Virus record (IMG/VR): IMGVR_UViG_3300048908_000126
Span: 1 to 49,046 of that record
DNA from: a virus
Length of the DNA stretch: 49,046 bases
Reading direction: 5' to 3' (one strand)
Shown: positions 15,658-23,525 of the stretch, piece after piece
How positions within the stretch are numbered: position 1 is the first letter of the stretch
Layout of the letters: every line of letters starts with the position of its first letter
Notes under the pieces: generated by a model
What the model saw: only the letters and a program-made list of their open reading frames with translations
Databases searched by the model: none
What the model was told of the DNA's origin: nothing
Made by a program: the position numbers and the translations under genes

Positions 15658-17628
15658 TTGCCCATTTCCCAACTTGGCGCGGTGAACATTTCCGCCCTCT
15701 CCGTTCCGCAGGCGCTCGTCCAGATCGTGCCGCCGCAGTTCCTCTTTGGCGGCGTCGCAACCAACACATCCGGCGTTGTCGGAACTGCCGCATGGGGGCC
15801 GGTCAATACGGCCATGAACTTCGGCAACTACGCCCAGTTCGCCTCGATCTACGGCCCGACCGTTCCCCGCACCTATGACATGGGCGGCCACGTCATCCTG
15901 GCCGATGCGCAGGGCGCTGGCTATTTCGTCGGCGTGCGCGTCACCGATGGCACCGATACGGCGGCCTCCGTCGTCGTCGGCTCGACCGGCGTCACGCTGA
16001 CCGGCAAATATACCGGCTCGCTCGGCAACAGCGTCAAGGCGACGTTCTCGGCCGGCACCAAGGCCGCATCGCAGAAGGTCGTCATTTCCGCCCCCGGCCT
16101 CGGCTCGGAAACCTTCGACAATATCTTGCAGGGCGTCTCGACCGTCACCACGGTTGCTGGCACAACCTACACCTCCGTCCCGGCCTGCGCGGTCGCGGCA
16201 GCTCCGGCCGGCGGCGTCAACGCTGTGGTCAACGCCACGCTGACCACTTACGGCGCTGGCACTCTTGGCGCTCCCGGCACCGGCTACGCCGTCAACGACC
16301 TGATCTATCTCGCCAACGGCGTGGTCATCAAGGTTCTGACGCTCGCCACCACGGCCGTAGCCACGTTCTCGATCCAGACGCAGGGCACGCTTCTTGCCGG
16401 CGCCATTCCCACCCAGCCGATGGCGCAGGTTTCGACCTCCGGTTCCGGCTCGGGCGCGACATTCACCCTGACCTGGTGCCTCGGCATTCCGCAGATCCTC
16501 AACCCCGGCGCGGGCTATGTCTCGGCCCCGACCATCACCCTGACGGGCGGCGGCGGCACCGGCGGCAGCTATACCGCGGTTGTCTCCTATTGGGCCGGCA
16601 TTGCGTGGGCCATCAATAACGGCTCGTCTTCGATCCGCCCGGCGTCGAACATCGTCGTGGCCACGGTTGGATCGTCCACGGCTGTCCCGACTGCCGCGAC
16701 GTCCACGCTTTCGGGCGGCACGGACGGCGCGCAGAACATTTCCACCTCCGTCCTGCTGGGCGCAGACACCGTGCCGCGCACCGGCATGTATGCGCTGCGC
16801 AATCAGGCCGTCGCTCAGTTCGATCTCTGCGACCTCTCGGACGTGTCCTCGTTCTCGACCCAGATCGCCTTCGGCATCGATATCGGCGCCTATGCGATCA
16901 CCACCACGGCGGCCAGCGACACGATCAGCAATGCGCAGACCGAATTGTCGCTCAACGGCGTGGATAGCTTCGTCTGCAAGTGCTGCTTCGGTGATTGGAT
17001 CATCTGGAACGACACCATCAATCAGGTGCCGACCCGCATCACCTCGCCACAGGCCATCGCGCTCGGCTTGCTTGGCAACCTCTCCCCGCAGAATAACGTC
17101 CTGAACAAGCCGATTCAGGGCATCATCGGGACGCAATCGAGCGTCCTCGGCAAGGTCTATTCCTACTCGGATTTCCAGACGCTCGCCGCGGCGCGTATGG
17201 ACCTGATCGCGCTCGACAAGACGATTTCGAACAACTTCGTGTTCCGCCTTGGCCTCAACACATCGTCCAACCCGGTCACGTTCGGCGACGAATATACCCG
17301 CGTCACCTTCTTTCTGGCGAAGTCGATCCAGATCATTGCGGCGCAGTATATCGGTCAGGTGCAGTCGCCAGACGAACGCCGCCGCGCCAAGGTCAGCTTG
17401 CAGCAGTTCCTGCAATTGCAGCAGATCAACGGCATTATCGGAACGGCTGACGGCTCGCAGGCCTATCAGGTCGTTCTCGATAGCACGAACAATAGCCAGA
17501 TGACCGCCGCGCTTGGCTTCCAGTATGCCTATGTCAAGGCGGTCTATTTCGGAATCGTCCGCTATTTCATCGTCAACCTCGAAGGCGGCGCGTCGGTCAC
17601 GATCAGCAACACGCCTCCCGGCCAATAA
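15658..17628 (+). CDS. Contractile tail sheath protein
   Basis: The 656-residue protein forms the contracting outer tail layer, so the phage is a myovirus. It starts with TTG at 15658, fixed by AGGAGG at 15647-15652. N-terminal FLFGGVATNTSGVVGTAAWG and PVNTAMNF, and the C-terminal block from VYSYSDFQTLAAARMD through DEYTRVTFFLAKSIQIIA fit sheath proteins. Residues about 190-310 contain GTGYAVNDLI and GAGYVSAPTITLTGGGG repeats typical of fibre or decoration domains, an insertion that should project from the sheath surface. Confidence 0.85.
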   Translation: MPISQLGAVNISALSVPQALVQIVPPQFLFGGVATNTSGVVGTAAWGPVNTAMNFGNYAQFASIYGPTVPRTYDMGGHVILADAQGAGYFVGVRVTDGTDTAASVVVGSTGVTLTGKYTGSLGNSVKATFSAGTKAASQKVVISAPGLGSETFDNILQGVSTVTTVAGTTYTSVPACAVAAAPAGGVNAVVNATLTTYGAGTLGAPGTGYAVNDLIYLANGVVIKVLTLATTAVATFSIQTQGTLLAGAIPTQPMAQVSTSGSGSGATFTLTWCLGIPQILNPGAGYVSAPTITLTGGGGTGGSYTAVVSYWAGIAWAINNGSSSIRPASNIVVATVGSSTAVPTAATSTLSGGTDGAQNISTSVLLGADTVPRTGMYALRNQAVAQFDLCDLSDVSSFSTQIAFGIDIGAYAITTTAASDTISNAQTELSLNGVDSFVCKCCFGDWIIWNDTINQVPTRITSPQAIALGLLGNLSPQNNVLNKPIQGIIGTQSSVLGKVYSYSDFQTLAAARMDLIALDKTISNNFVFRLGLNTSSNPVTFGDEYTRVTFFLAKSIQIIAAQYIGQVQSPDERRRAKVSLQQFLQLQQINGIIGTADGSQAYQVVLDSTNNSQMTAALGFQYAYVKAVYFGIVRYFIVNLEGGASVTISNTPPGQ

Positions 17629-17649
17629 CCCCACCCCATCCTCGTCTTG

Positions 17650-17674
17650 AAGGCTCGCTCGCGCGGGCCTTTTT
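17650..17674 (+). terminator. Intrinsic terminator between sheath and tube genes
   Basis: A 9-bp stem AAGGCTCGC/GCGGGCCTT with one G-T pair and loop TCGC is followed by a T-run. It lies in the short gap after the sheath stop. Confidence 0.65.
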
Positions 17675-17689
17675 CTTTTGGAGGCCTCT

Positions 17690-18124
17690 ATGGCGAATTT
17701 CAACCTCGGGCATGATATCGCCATCGATATCCTCGACCAATCCACCGGCCAAATTCTCGTCACGTTCTCGAATTTCACCCATTTCGAGAGCAAGCCAATC
17801 ACCAAGGCGGTTTCGAGCGAACCCGTCAACGGGCCGCCGCTGTTCGATGACGTCGAGAACGGCTGGGATGGCTCGTTTGAATATGACCGCGCCTCGAACG
17901 ACATCGAAGCCTATTTCGCCAACCGCGAGCAGGGCTATTTTTCGAACGGCGCCCGCCCCGTGGCGACGATCACCCAGACCATCCAGGAAAAGAACGGCAC
18001 CGTCACGCAATATTCCTATACCGGCGTGGCCTTGAAGCTGGATTCCGCGGGATCGTGGAAGGCCGCCGACAAGGTGAGCCAGAAGGTGTCGTTCAAGGCT
18101 TCGCGCCGCCGCCTGGTGGTGTGA
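17690..18124 (+). CDS. Tail tube protein
   Basis: The 144-residue protein MANFNLGHDIAIDILDQSTG is placed directly after the sheath, as tube genes are. It has FTHFESKPI, a GWDGSFEYDRAS block and a C-terminal TQYSYTGVALKLDSAGSWKA, fitting the tube fold of myoviruses. GGAGG before ATG 17690 fixes the start. It would polymerise inside the sheath. Confidence 0.85.
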   Translation: MANFNLGHDIAIDILDQSTGQILVTFSNFTHFESKPITKAVSSEPVNGPPLFDDVENGWDGSFEYDRASNDIEAYFANREQGYFSNGARPVATITQTIQEKNGTVTQYSYTGVALKLDSAGSWKAADKVSQKVSFKASRRRLVV

Positions 18125-18133
18125 TTTGCGTCA

Positions 18134-18233
18134 GGAAGTTGTATAAAACTTCCAAATCTTGGGCTATACTAGCGAAGCCGCCAATCCCGGCAAGGATCAG
18201 CGGCTTCTAACCACAAATCCGAAGGAACCGGAT
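18134..18233 (+). promoter_or_regulatory. Structured leader of the HNH gene
   Basis: Three inverted repeats are packed into 100 bases: GGAAGTT/AACTTCC (18134-18153), GAAGCCGC/GCGGCTTC (18174-18207), and ATCCG/CGGAT (18217-18233) whose loop holds the SD AAGGA. TATACT at 18165-18170 resembles a -10 box. The leader may limit translation from late read-through while allowing a local transcript. Confidence 0.5.
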
Positions 18234-18235
18234 CG

Positions 18236-18850
18236 ATGGCTAAAGATACTGATACCACGCCGACATATGCCAAGCCAATCCGCTCTCGCTCTGGCTCGTA
18301 TAAAGTGAACCAGATGCCTGCACTTAGCAGGCTTTATCAGATATTTGATCTGAACCCGGTTTCTGGCGAACTCAGATGGATGAGGCGTGACCCTTCCGAA
18401 TTTGGCGCTACAGCGAAACGTACCAGTTCGGAATTGTGCGCCGCGTGGAACGATAAGTTCGCAGTGAAATCGGCGGGTTATGCCTGTCGTGGCGGATACA
18501 AGACGGTAAAAATCGACGGGCTATACTATCAAGCCCACCGCATCGTCTATGTGATGTTCTACCAAGAACATCTTGGGGATTCTCAGGTAGATCATATCGA
18601 CGGGGACAGGGCGAATAACAGCCCCCGTAATCTGCGCCGCGCAACGTTTGCCGAGAATGCCCAAAATCGCGGCGTCCGCAATAGTTTCGGCCTAAAGGGC
18701 GTCAAGCCCAAGAGAGGGAAATTCCAAGCCAGAATTAAGATTTCTGGTAAGGAAACTCACCTTGGGACATTCGAAACGGCGGAATTGGCACATGCGGCTT
18801 ACCAAAAAGCTGCGGTAGCCGCCTACGGGGAATTTGCGCGGTTCGAATGA
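18236..18850 (+). CDS. HNH endonuclease with AP2 domain (homing type)
   Basis: The 204-residue protein has an HNH core (His101 of QAHRIV, DHIDGDRANN at 119-128, NLRRAT at 132-137) followed by an AP2 DNA-binding domain at about 153-204 (FGLKGVKPKRGKFQARIKI, HLGTFETAELAHAAYQKA). Such free-standing homing nucleases cut phage DNA lacking them and spread by repair. It splits the tube and chaperone genes and brings its own leader. A related gene is at 41428-42069. Confidence 0.92.
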   Translation: MAKDTDTTPTYAKPIRSRSGSYKVNQMPALSRLYQIFDLNPVSGELRWMRRDPSEFGATAKRTSSELCAAWNDKFAVKSAGYACRGGYKTVKIDGLYYQAHRIVYVMFYQEHLGDSQVDHIDGDRANNSPRNLRRATFAENAQNRGVRNSFGLKGVKPKRGKFQARIKISGKETHLGTFETAELAHAAYQKAAVAAYGEFARFE

Positions 18851-18871
18851 CCGCCGAATGGAGACTAGGAC

Positions 18872-19258
18872 ATGGTAAAGGTTTCGAATATCCGCACCGA
18901 CGACGCGCCCACGCCGTCGCAACAGATCGTCGCCAAGGCGAATGCCGGTGTGACATTCACCGACAAAAAGGGCCGCTCGATCACCTTGCGCCAGATCAGG
19001 GGCGCGCTGCGGATGCGCTTCATTCGCCTTGTGGGCGGTGACGGCGTCGAAAATTCGGCTTATGTGGCCTATGCGACCCTCGCGGCGTGCATCGCCTCCG
19101 TCGATGGCGAGGCGGTTTCTTTCCCGACCACGCAATTGCAGCTCGACGCGATTGTCGAACGGTTCGATGACGGCCTGCTTGAAGAAGTCGGCACGCATTA
19201 CCGCGACGCCTTCATGTCGGACAGCGAAAATTCTGTCGAGGACGACGCAAAAAACTAA
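18872..19258 (+). CDS. Tail assembly chaperone, upstream frame
   Basis: The 128-residue protein MVKVSNIRTDDAPTPSQQIV lies between tube and tape measure, the conserved place of gpG-type chaperones that coat the tape measure during tail assembly. It ends DDAKN at a slippery heptamer, and the next frame is -1. Length and acidic tail fit the family. Confidence 0.75.
   Translation: MVKVSNIRTDDAPTPSQQIVAKANAGVTFTDKKGRSITLRQIRGALRMRFIRLVGGDGVENSAYVAYATLAACIASVDGEAVSFPTTQLQLDAIVERFDDGLLEEVGTHYRDAFMSDSENSVEDDAKN
19249..19255 (+). promoter_or_regulatory. Slippery heptamer for -1 ribosomal frameshift
   Basis: A-AAA-AAC in the zero frame ends at the codon just before the TAA of the chaperone. A -1 slip continues CTA AGC ATG..., in frame with the 19261 gene, and would give a 185-residue fusion. 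This is the arrangement expected for G and G-T tail chaperones. Confidence 0.8.
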
Positions 19259-19260
19259 GC

Positions 19261-19428
19261 ATGGACGCCGAGCTTTCGGGGAACCTCTACCTCGTTAGCA
19301 AAGGCGTCCCGTTCGACGTGGCGTTTTCGCTCGAACCGCATGAGCGCATGGCCTATTGCGTCATTCTTGGCGAACAGGCTGGCGGAAGTTTCAATTGGTC
19401 GGTCATGCGGTGGGACGAGCGCAAATGA
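19261..19428 (+). CDS. Tail assembly chaperone, downstream (T) frame
   Basis: The 55 codons starting MDAELSGNLYLVSKGVPFDV and ending WSVMRWDERK lie in the -1 frame relative to the upstream chaperone. The part may be made mainly as the C-terminal extension of a frameshift fusion rather than from its own ATG. Its stop overlaps the next gene (ATGA). In known phages the T part recruits tube subunits. Confidence 0.7.
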   Translation: MDAELSGNLYLVSKGVPFDVAFSLEPHERMAYCVILGEQAGGSFNWSVMRWDERK

Positions 19429-19901
19429 TGGAATTTACGCCATCGCAGATGGCCGTGCATCTCATGAAACTGGCCGCCGCCCTGCCGATGGCGACGCATG
19501 AAGCCTTGGAACAGGCGGCTGCGCTCGTTCTGAAGCAGGCGCAGAGCGAACCTGGCGAATATCAGTCTGGCGCAGGGCCGTTCGCCTCATGGGCACCGCT
19601 CGCGGTATCCACGCTGGCCGACAAGGCGCGCAAGGGGCTTCCGTCGCCTTCGCCTGAACTGCGCACGGGCGAATTGCGCGATTCCTACGAAAAGACCGTT
19701 GGCGCACGCGAGGCGCAGGTCGGCTCCAATTCCGACATCGCCGTTTGGCAGGAACTCGGCACCTCGAAAATGCCGCCGCGCTCCATCGTCGGACTCGCGG
19801 GGGCCAAGAAAGAAAATGAGATCCACGAAATCACGGGCCGGCTGTTTTATGGCCTGCTGACGAGTGGAAGCACGAAGATCAAGGTGGGCGAAGGCTCTTA
19901 A
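19425..19901 (+). CDS. Tail completion / HK97 gp10-like protein
   Basis: The 158-residue protein MMEFTPSQMAVHLMKLAAAL has ELRTGELRDSYEKTVG and AVWQELGTSKMPPRSIVG, typical of virion-morphogenesis and HK97-gp10-like proteins. The start at 19425 overlaps the previous stop. Its position after the chaperone is unusual for gp10, which is more often before the tube, so the function is tentative. Confidence 0.65.
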   Translation: MMEFTPSQMAVHLMKLAAALPMATHEALEQAAALVLKQAQSEPGEYQSGAGPFASWAPLAVSTLADKARKGLPSPSPELRTGELRDSYEKTVGAREAQVGSNSDIAVWQELGTSKMPPRSIVGLAGAKKENEIHEITGRLFYGLLTSGSTKIKVGEGS

Positions 19902-20524
19902 CCGAACTTGGCCAACACCGGCAGCAGGATCGCCGCCGCAACGCCGTTGCCAATCAGCAGCGGCACAAGGCTTTCGTCGCCCATCATCCGGTATTCGCCA
20001 AACGCCATCAGGACGAGCGCCCCGGCGCTGATATAGACCAAAGGCGGCAACCCTCGCTTGGCTCGCGCCGGCGGGGCGCTCGCGGCAATCCGCAAGATTT
20101 CCTCGGCCTGTTCCGGGGTTACGCGCAAAAGGTTCTGATTGAGCCGAAAGGACGCGGTTTGAACCGCAGCGACGGCCATATCGGCGGGAACGGCGAACCA
20201 TTCGCCGCTTTGCCGATGGCTGGACAGGATGGCGTGAGCCGCTTGTTCGATCTCATAGCCTGACGCCGGCGTGACGCCGATAAAGGCGAACTCAAGCGGG
20301 AACGCGGAAGCGGTGCGCAATTGCGCCATCCTGGCGCTTGGATTGGTGGAGACGCCGATTTTGACGCGGCCATGGTCGCCAGTCACGACATAGACGAATG
20401 AACCTTCTATCGGTTCTTTGCCGGGTTCCTGCTGGCGTTTCCGCAACAATTCATCGGGCCGGAAACTGACGCCGGGCCGAATCAACCCACCGAAAAGCCT
20501 CGGTCCAGCAAGCCAAATCCGCAT
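19898..20524 (-). CDS. GIY-YIG (T5orf172/MUG113-like) nuclease-domain protein with two membrane helices
   Basis: The 208-residue protein is encoded against the late operon. Residues 43-112 match the T5orf172/MUG113 branch of GIY-YIG: FVYVVTGDHGRVKIGVSTNP, Arg65, Glu91/93 and GEWFAV. The C-terminus has two hydrophobic segments (about 161-176 and 186-205), which suggests membrane anchoring. The combination is unusual; it may act at the membrane, for example on incoming DNA, but this is inference. It overlaps the tail completion gene by four bases. Confidence 0.75.
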   Translation of the reverse strand: MRIWLAGPRLFGGLIRPGVSFRPDELLRKRQQEPGKEPIEGSFVYVVTGDHGRVKIGVSTNPSARMAQLRTASAFPLEFAFIGVTPASGYEIEQAAHAILSSHRQSGEWFAVPADMAVAAVQTASFRLNQNLLRVTPEQAEEILRIAASAPPARAKRGLPPLVYISAGALVLMAFGEYRMMGDESLVPLLIGNGVAAAILLPVLAKFG

Positions 20525-20585
20525 CGTTCCCCGCAGCGTGAAAAGTTAAAACGCCGCAATGCTACCACATTTCTGAGGGCTGCGC

Positions 20586-22532
20586 ATGGACGCCTATAAA
20601 ATTGGGATGTCTATCGTCCTCTCTGATGGCGTTTCCGCCGTTCTTGGCCATATCGCCGCGCAGATGGCTGGCATTGAGGGCAAAGCCAAGCAGGTTGAAA
20701 AAGGGCTTGCTGGCTGGAACAAGGCGATTGTCGGCGGCGTCGCGATTCTTGGCGGCGCGGCTGTCCTTGGCGGCTTGAAAAACATCGCTGACCACGGCGA
20801 CAAGTTGCTCGACCAACAGGACAAGCTGCAACGCAATGGCGTCAGTTACAATGAAGTTCTGCGCCTGCAAAAGCAGTATTATGACAGCATCGCCAAAGCC
20901 GTTCCGACTTCGACTGTCTCGGACTATCTGAAGCAATATAATGAGCTTCGTTCGGTCGTCGGGGCGCAGGAAGCCGAGCATGTTGCGCCGTGGTCGATGA
21001 AACTTGAAGCCATCATTGCGAACGCTACCGGCAAGAAAGCCGAGGGCGAAGGCTTCAAGATGTGGCGTGCGATGGAAATGACTGGGCGGACCATGTCAGA
21101 CCCCGCAGGGGTGGAAAGACTGGCGGATGCTTTGGCCAAGAATATCGTTGGCTCGGGCGGCAAACTCGACGCCGGCACCTATCAAACAATGGCGAAGCGC
21201 GGCGGTACGGCATGGGCTAACGCCAGCCCTGAGTTTCTAGCTGGCCCGATGTCCGTCGTTGGGGCAGATCTTGGGGGCGACACCGCAGGTACGGCGATGA
21301 TGTCGGCCTATATGTTCATGACGGGCGCCAACACCCTGTCAAAGCAGCAATATGGCGTGCTGAAGAAAGCAGGGTTGATCGACCCGAATAAAGCACATGC
21401 CGACGCCGGAGGTCGGGTTAACGTCGATGCAGGCGGCATTGTCGGGTCTGGAAAATACACCGGCAACGGCAAGTTCGACATGTATGGCTGGACGCATGAA
21501 TTTCTTGAGCCGGCGTTGACGAAACTGTCCAAGGGCGACCGCGCTGTCTTCGACAGTTTTATCGCCAAGGTTGGCCGCAATCGTAACGTGATGCGGATGC
21601 TGACGATGTTCTCTGATCCAGGGTTCATCGAACAGATCGACAAGGATCTGGAACAGTGGAAGCAGGCGCATGGCGTCAATCAGTCCTATGACGAAGGCGT
21701 TGCGCGCAACCCGAAAATGACGAAGAAAGCCTTCGGGGACCAATACGACAGCATGATGGAATCGATTGGCGCTCCGATGATGCAAGCCGCCATCCCGGTC
21801 ATGAAAAGCGTCACTGACATGTTTACGAAAATTGGCGGCCTCGCCAATTCCAACCCTGACGCTGTAAAGTCGATTGGGGAAGGCATCGCGGCGCTGGGCG
21901 CTGGCCTCCTTGGCGCGGGCGGCGTTGCTTTGCTTGCGGCGATTGGACCGGCTGGTTGGCTCGTTGCCGGTATTGCCGCATTGGGCACTGCCGCAGCAAT
22001 GCATAAGAAAGGCGATTGGCTCGATCAACTTGACGATATGGCAGGCGTCAATAAGGTTCGGGAATGGGGCGAGAAACTGCGGGCAATGATGCCGTCCGGG
22101 CAAGACATTCATAACGCCATGATGAAAATTGGCAAGGCGATGGATGACGCCATTGCGGCGATCCCCGGCATGGTATCGGGCGCCATTAGCAGCATGGCCT
22201 CCGCTATCGGCAGCGCGATCAGTTCCGCACTGGCCGCCATCCCCGGGATGATTAAAGGCGCGATCAAGGGCGCCATCGGGGCGGGCACGCCATCCTCCGG
22301 CGTTGGCGACGGCGGCGAAGACATGGGCGCCAACGTCAAGAAGCCTGAGAAGCATTCCAGCTATGTCCCGCCTCCGCCGTCCAACAGCAACACGCGCACG
22401 GCATCAGTCTATCTCGACGGCCGCAAGGTCGGCAAGATCGTCGAGCACGGCATCGGCGCGAACAACCGCACCGTGACCGCTTCCAACGGCTTCGACAGCG
22501 CAGCACAATGGGCCGCGCCAGAGGTAGGATAA
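20586..22532 (+). CDS. Tail tape measure protein
   Basis: The 648-residue protein sets tail length; at about 0.15 nm per residue it predicts a tail near 95-100 nm. It is helical, with Ala/Gly-rich hydrophobic segments at about 48-66 and 435-480, and a Gly/Ala/Ile-rich segment AIAAIPGMVSGAISSMASAI repeated as ALAAIPGMIKGAIKGAIGA. The C-terminus has TASVYLDGRKVGKIVEHGI, common at tape-measure ends. Position after the chaperones supports the call. Confidence 0.88.
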   Translation: MDAYKIGMSIVLSDGVSAVLGHIAAQMAGIEGKAKQVEKGLAGWNKAIVGGVAILGGAAVLGGLKNIADHGDKLLDQQDKLQRNGVSYNEVLRLQKQYYDSIAKAVPTSTVSDYLKQYNELRSVVGAQEAEHVAPWSMKLEAIIANATGKKAEGEGFKMWRAMEMTGRTMSDPAGVERLADALAKNIVGSGGKLDAGTYQTMAKRGGTAWANASPEFLAGPMSVVGADLGGDTAGTAMMSAYMFMTGANTLSKQQYGVLKKAGLIDPNKAHADAGGRVNVDAGGIVGSGKYTGNGKFDMYGWTHEFLEPALTKLSKGDRAVFDSFIAKVGRNRNVMRMLTMFSDPGFIEQIDKDLEQWKQAHGVNQSYDEGVARNPKMTKKAFGDQYDSMMESIGAPMMQAAIPVMKSVTDMFTKIGGLANSNPDAVKSIGEGIAALGAGLLGAGGVALLAAIGPAGWLVAGIAALGTAAAMHKKGDWLDQLDDMAGVNKVREWGEKLRAMMPSGQDIHNAMMKIGKAMDDAIAAIPGMVSGAISSMASAIGSAISSALAAIPGMIKGAIKGAIGAGTPSSGVGDGGEDMGANVKKPEKHSSYVPPPPSNSNTRTASVYLDGRKVGKIVEHGIGANNRTVTASNGFDSAAQWAAPEVG

Positions 22533-22536
22533 GCCC

Positions 22537-22971
22537 ATGTCGTCTGTCATCCTCGGCGGGTTCGTGTTTCAGGGCTTTGAAGTCCCGGCCCGCATCCCGT
22601 TTGGCGGCCGTCACATGGTCGTCCCGCATCGCCTGATCGGCGGCCAGCGCGTCATTGACGCCAATGGCCCTGACGAGGAAGAGATTTCTTGGGCCGGCCG
22701 CTTTCGGGGCCAGAACGCGCTTTCCCGCGCGCAGGCCGTGGACGCCATGCGGATCGCCGGCCGCAAAGTGGACCTGACCTGGCTCGGGCTGCATCGCTCG
22801 GTCGTCGTGACGCATTTCCGCGCCGATCCTGAAAAGGCTTGGGAGGTGCCCTATACCATCTCCTGCATGGTCGTGGACAATCCGGGCGGCTCGATTGGCG
22901 GCGCGCTCTCGACGCTCGATAGCCTTATCGGCGGCGATCTGTCGTCGCTCTCCTCCATCCTGGCGCGGTGA
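22537..22971 (+). CDS. Tail protein, P2 gpU-like
   Basis: The 144-residue product SSVILGGFVFQGFEVPARIP has the 'FGGRHMVVPHRLIGGQRVID' style block split by a loop, then ISWAGRFRGQ and ALSRAQAVDAMR. This matches the gpU-like tail proteins of contractile phages that bind the tape-measure end or baseplate hub. It follows the tape measure. Confidence 0.75.
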   Translation: MSSVILGGFVFQGFEVPARIPFGGRHMVVPHRLIGGQRVIDANGPDEEEISWAGRFRGQNALSRAQAVDAMRIAGRKVDLTWLGLHRSVVVTHFRADPEKAWEVPYTISCMVVDNPGGSIGGALSTLDSLIGGDLSSLSSILAR

Positions 22972-22974
22972 CGC

Positions 22975-23295
22975 ATGGCCCTTCCGTCCGGATCAACAGC
23001 CGCCGTGCTGGCCTTTGAGGCTGCATTGGCGAACGCTGGCACATTGCAGGGCGCGTCCATCTCGGTCCTGAACCCGGTCGCCTTCGCGGCGCAGGCGATG
23101 GCTCTGGCTGTGGCTGCTGACATGAGCGCGAACGAGCCTTCGCTTTCGGTTTCCTCGCCGGATGGCGCGGACCCGGCCATTCTGGCGTCGTGGCTTTCTT
23201 CGGTCGCGGCGGCCTTCGCCACGCAAGCCGCTCTGGCCGAAGCCAAGGGCTATGCCGGGCGGATCGCGGTCAATTTGGCGAACGGGGGCGCATGA
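22975..23295 (+). CDS. Hypothetical tail-region protein (106 aa)
   Basis: The Ala-rich helical product MALPSGSTAAVLAFEAALAN has no recognised family. It lies between U-like and X-like genes, three bases after the former, so a tail or baseplate assembly role is likely. Confidence 0.6.
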   Translation: MALPSGSTAAVLAFEAALANAGTLQGASISVLNPVAFAAQAMALAVAADMSANEPSLSVSSPDGADPAILASWLSSVAAAFATQAALAEAKGYAGRIAVNLANGGA

Positions 23296-23525
23296 TGGCC
23301 AACGTCCCGTCAGTCCTCGTCCCGGTCGTCGCCAAGCAAATCACGCTTCCGGCCGGCAACTGCTTCGATCTCGCGGGGCGCTATCTTGGGGACGCGACGC
23401 AGATCGACCGCATTATGCGATTGAACCCGCAACTCAATAACGATCCTTTTTTCATCGGCGTCACCACGATCAATCTGCCGCCGGTCAATGCGAATAGTGG
23501 AAACGGGGGCATCATAAACCTCTGA
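23292..23525 (+). CDS. Tail protein X-like (LysM-like fold)
   Basis: The 77-residue product has KQITLPAGNCFDLAGRYLGD and IMRLNPQLNN, then TTINLPPV, the pattern of P2 gpX-type LysM-like proteins that join the hub. Two ATG codons (23292, 23295) are in tandem; the first overlaps the previous stop. It is followed directly by the gpD-like gene, as in P2-like tails. Confidence 0.75.
   Translation: MMANVPSVLVPVVAKQITLPAGNCFDLAGRYLGDATQIDRIMRLNPQLNNDPFFIGVTTINLPPVNANSGNGGIINL

Noticed and set aside
15625-17904. Long minus-strand ORF (759 codons) opposite the sheath gene
   Set aside because: It is rich in Arg/Gly/Asp/Ala without domain patterns, opposite a recognised sheath gene; a typical high-GC antisense frame. 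The same applies to the 750-codon frame at 29325-31577.
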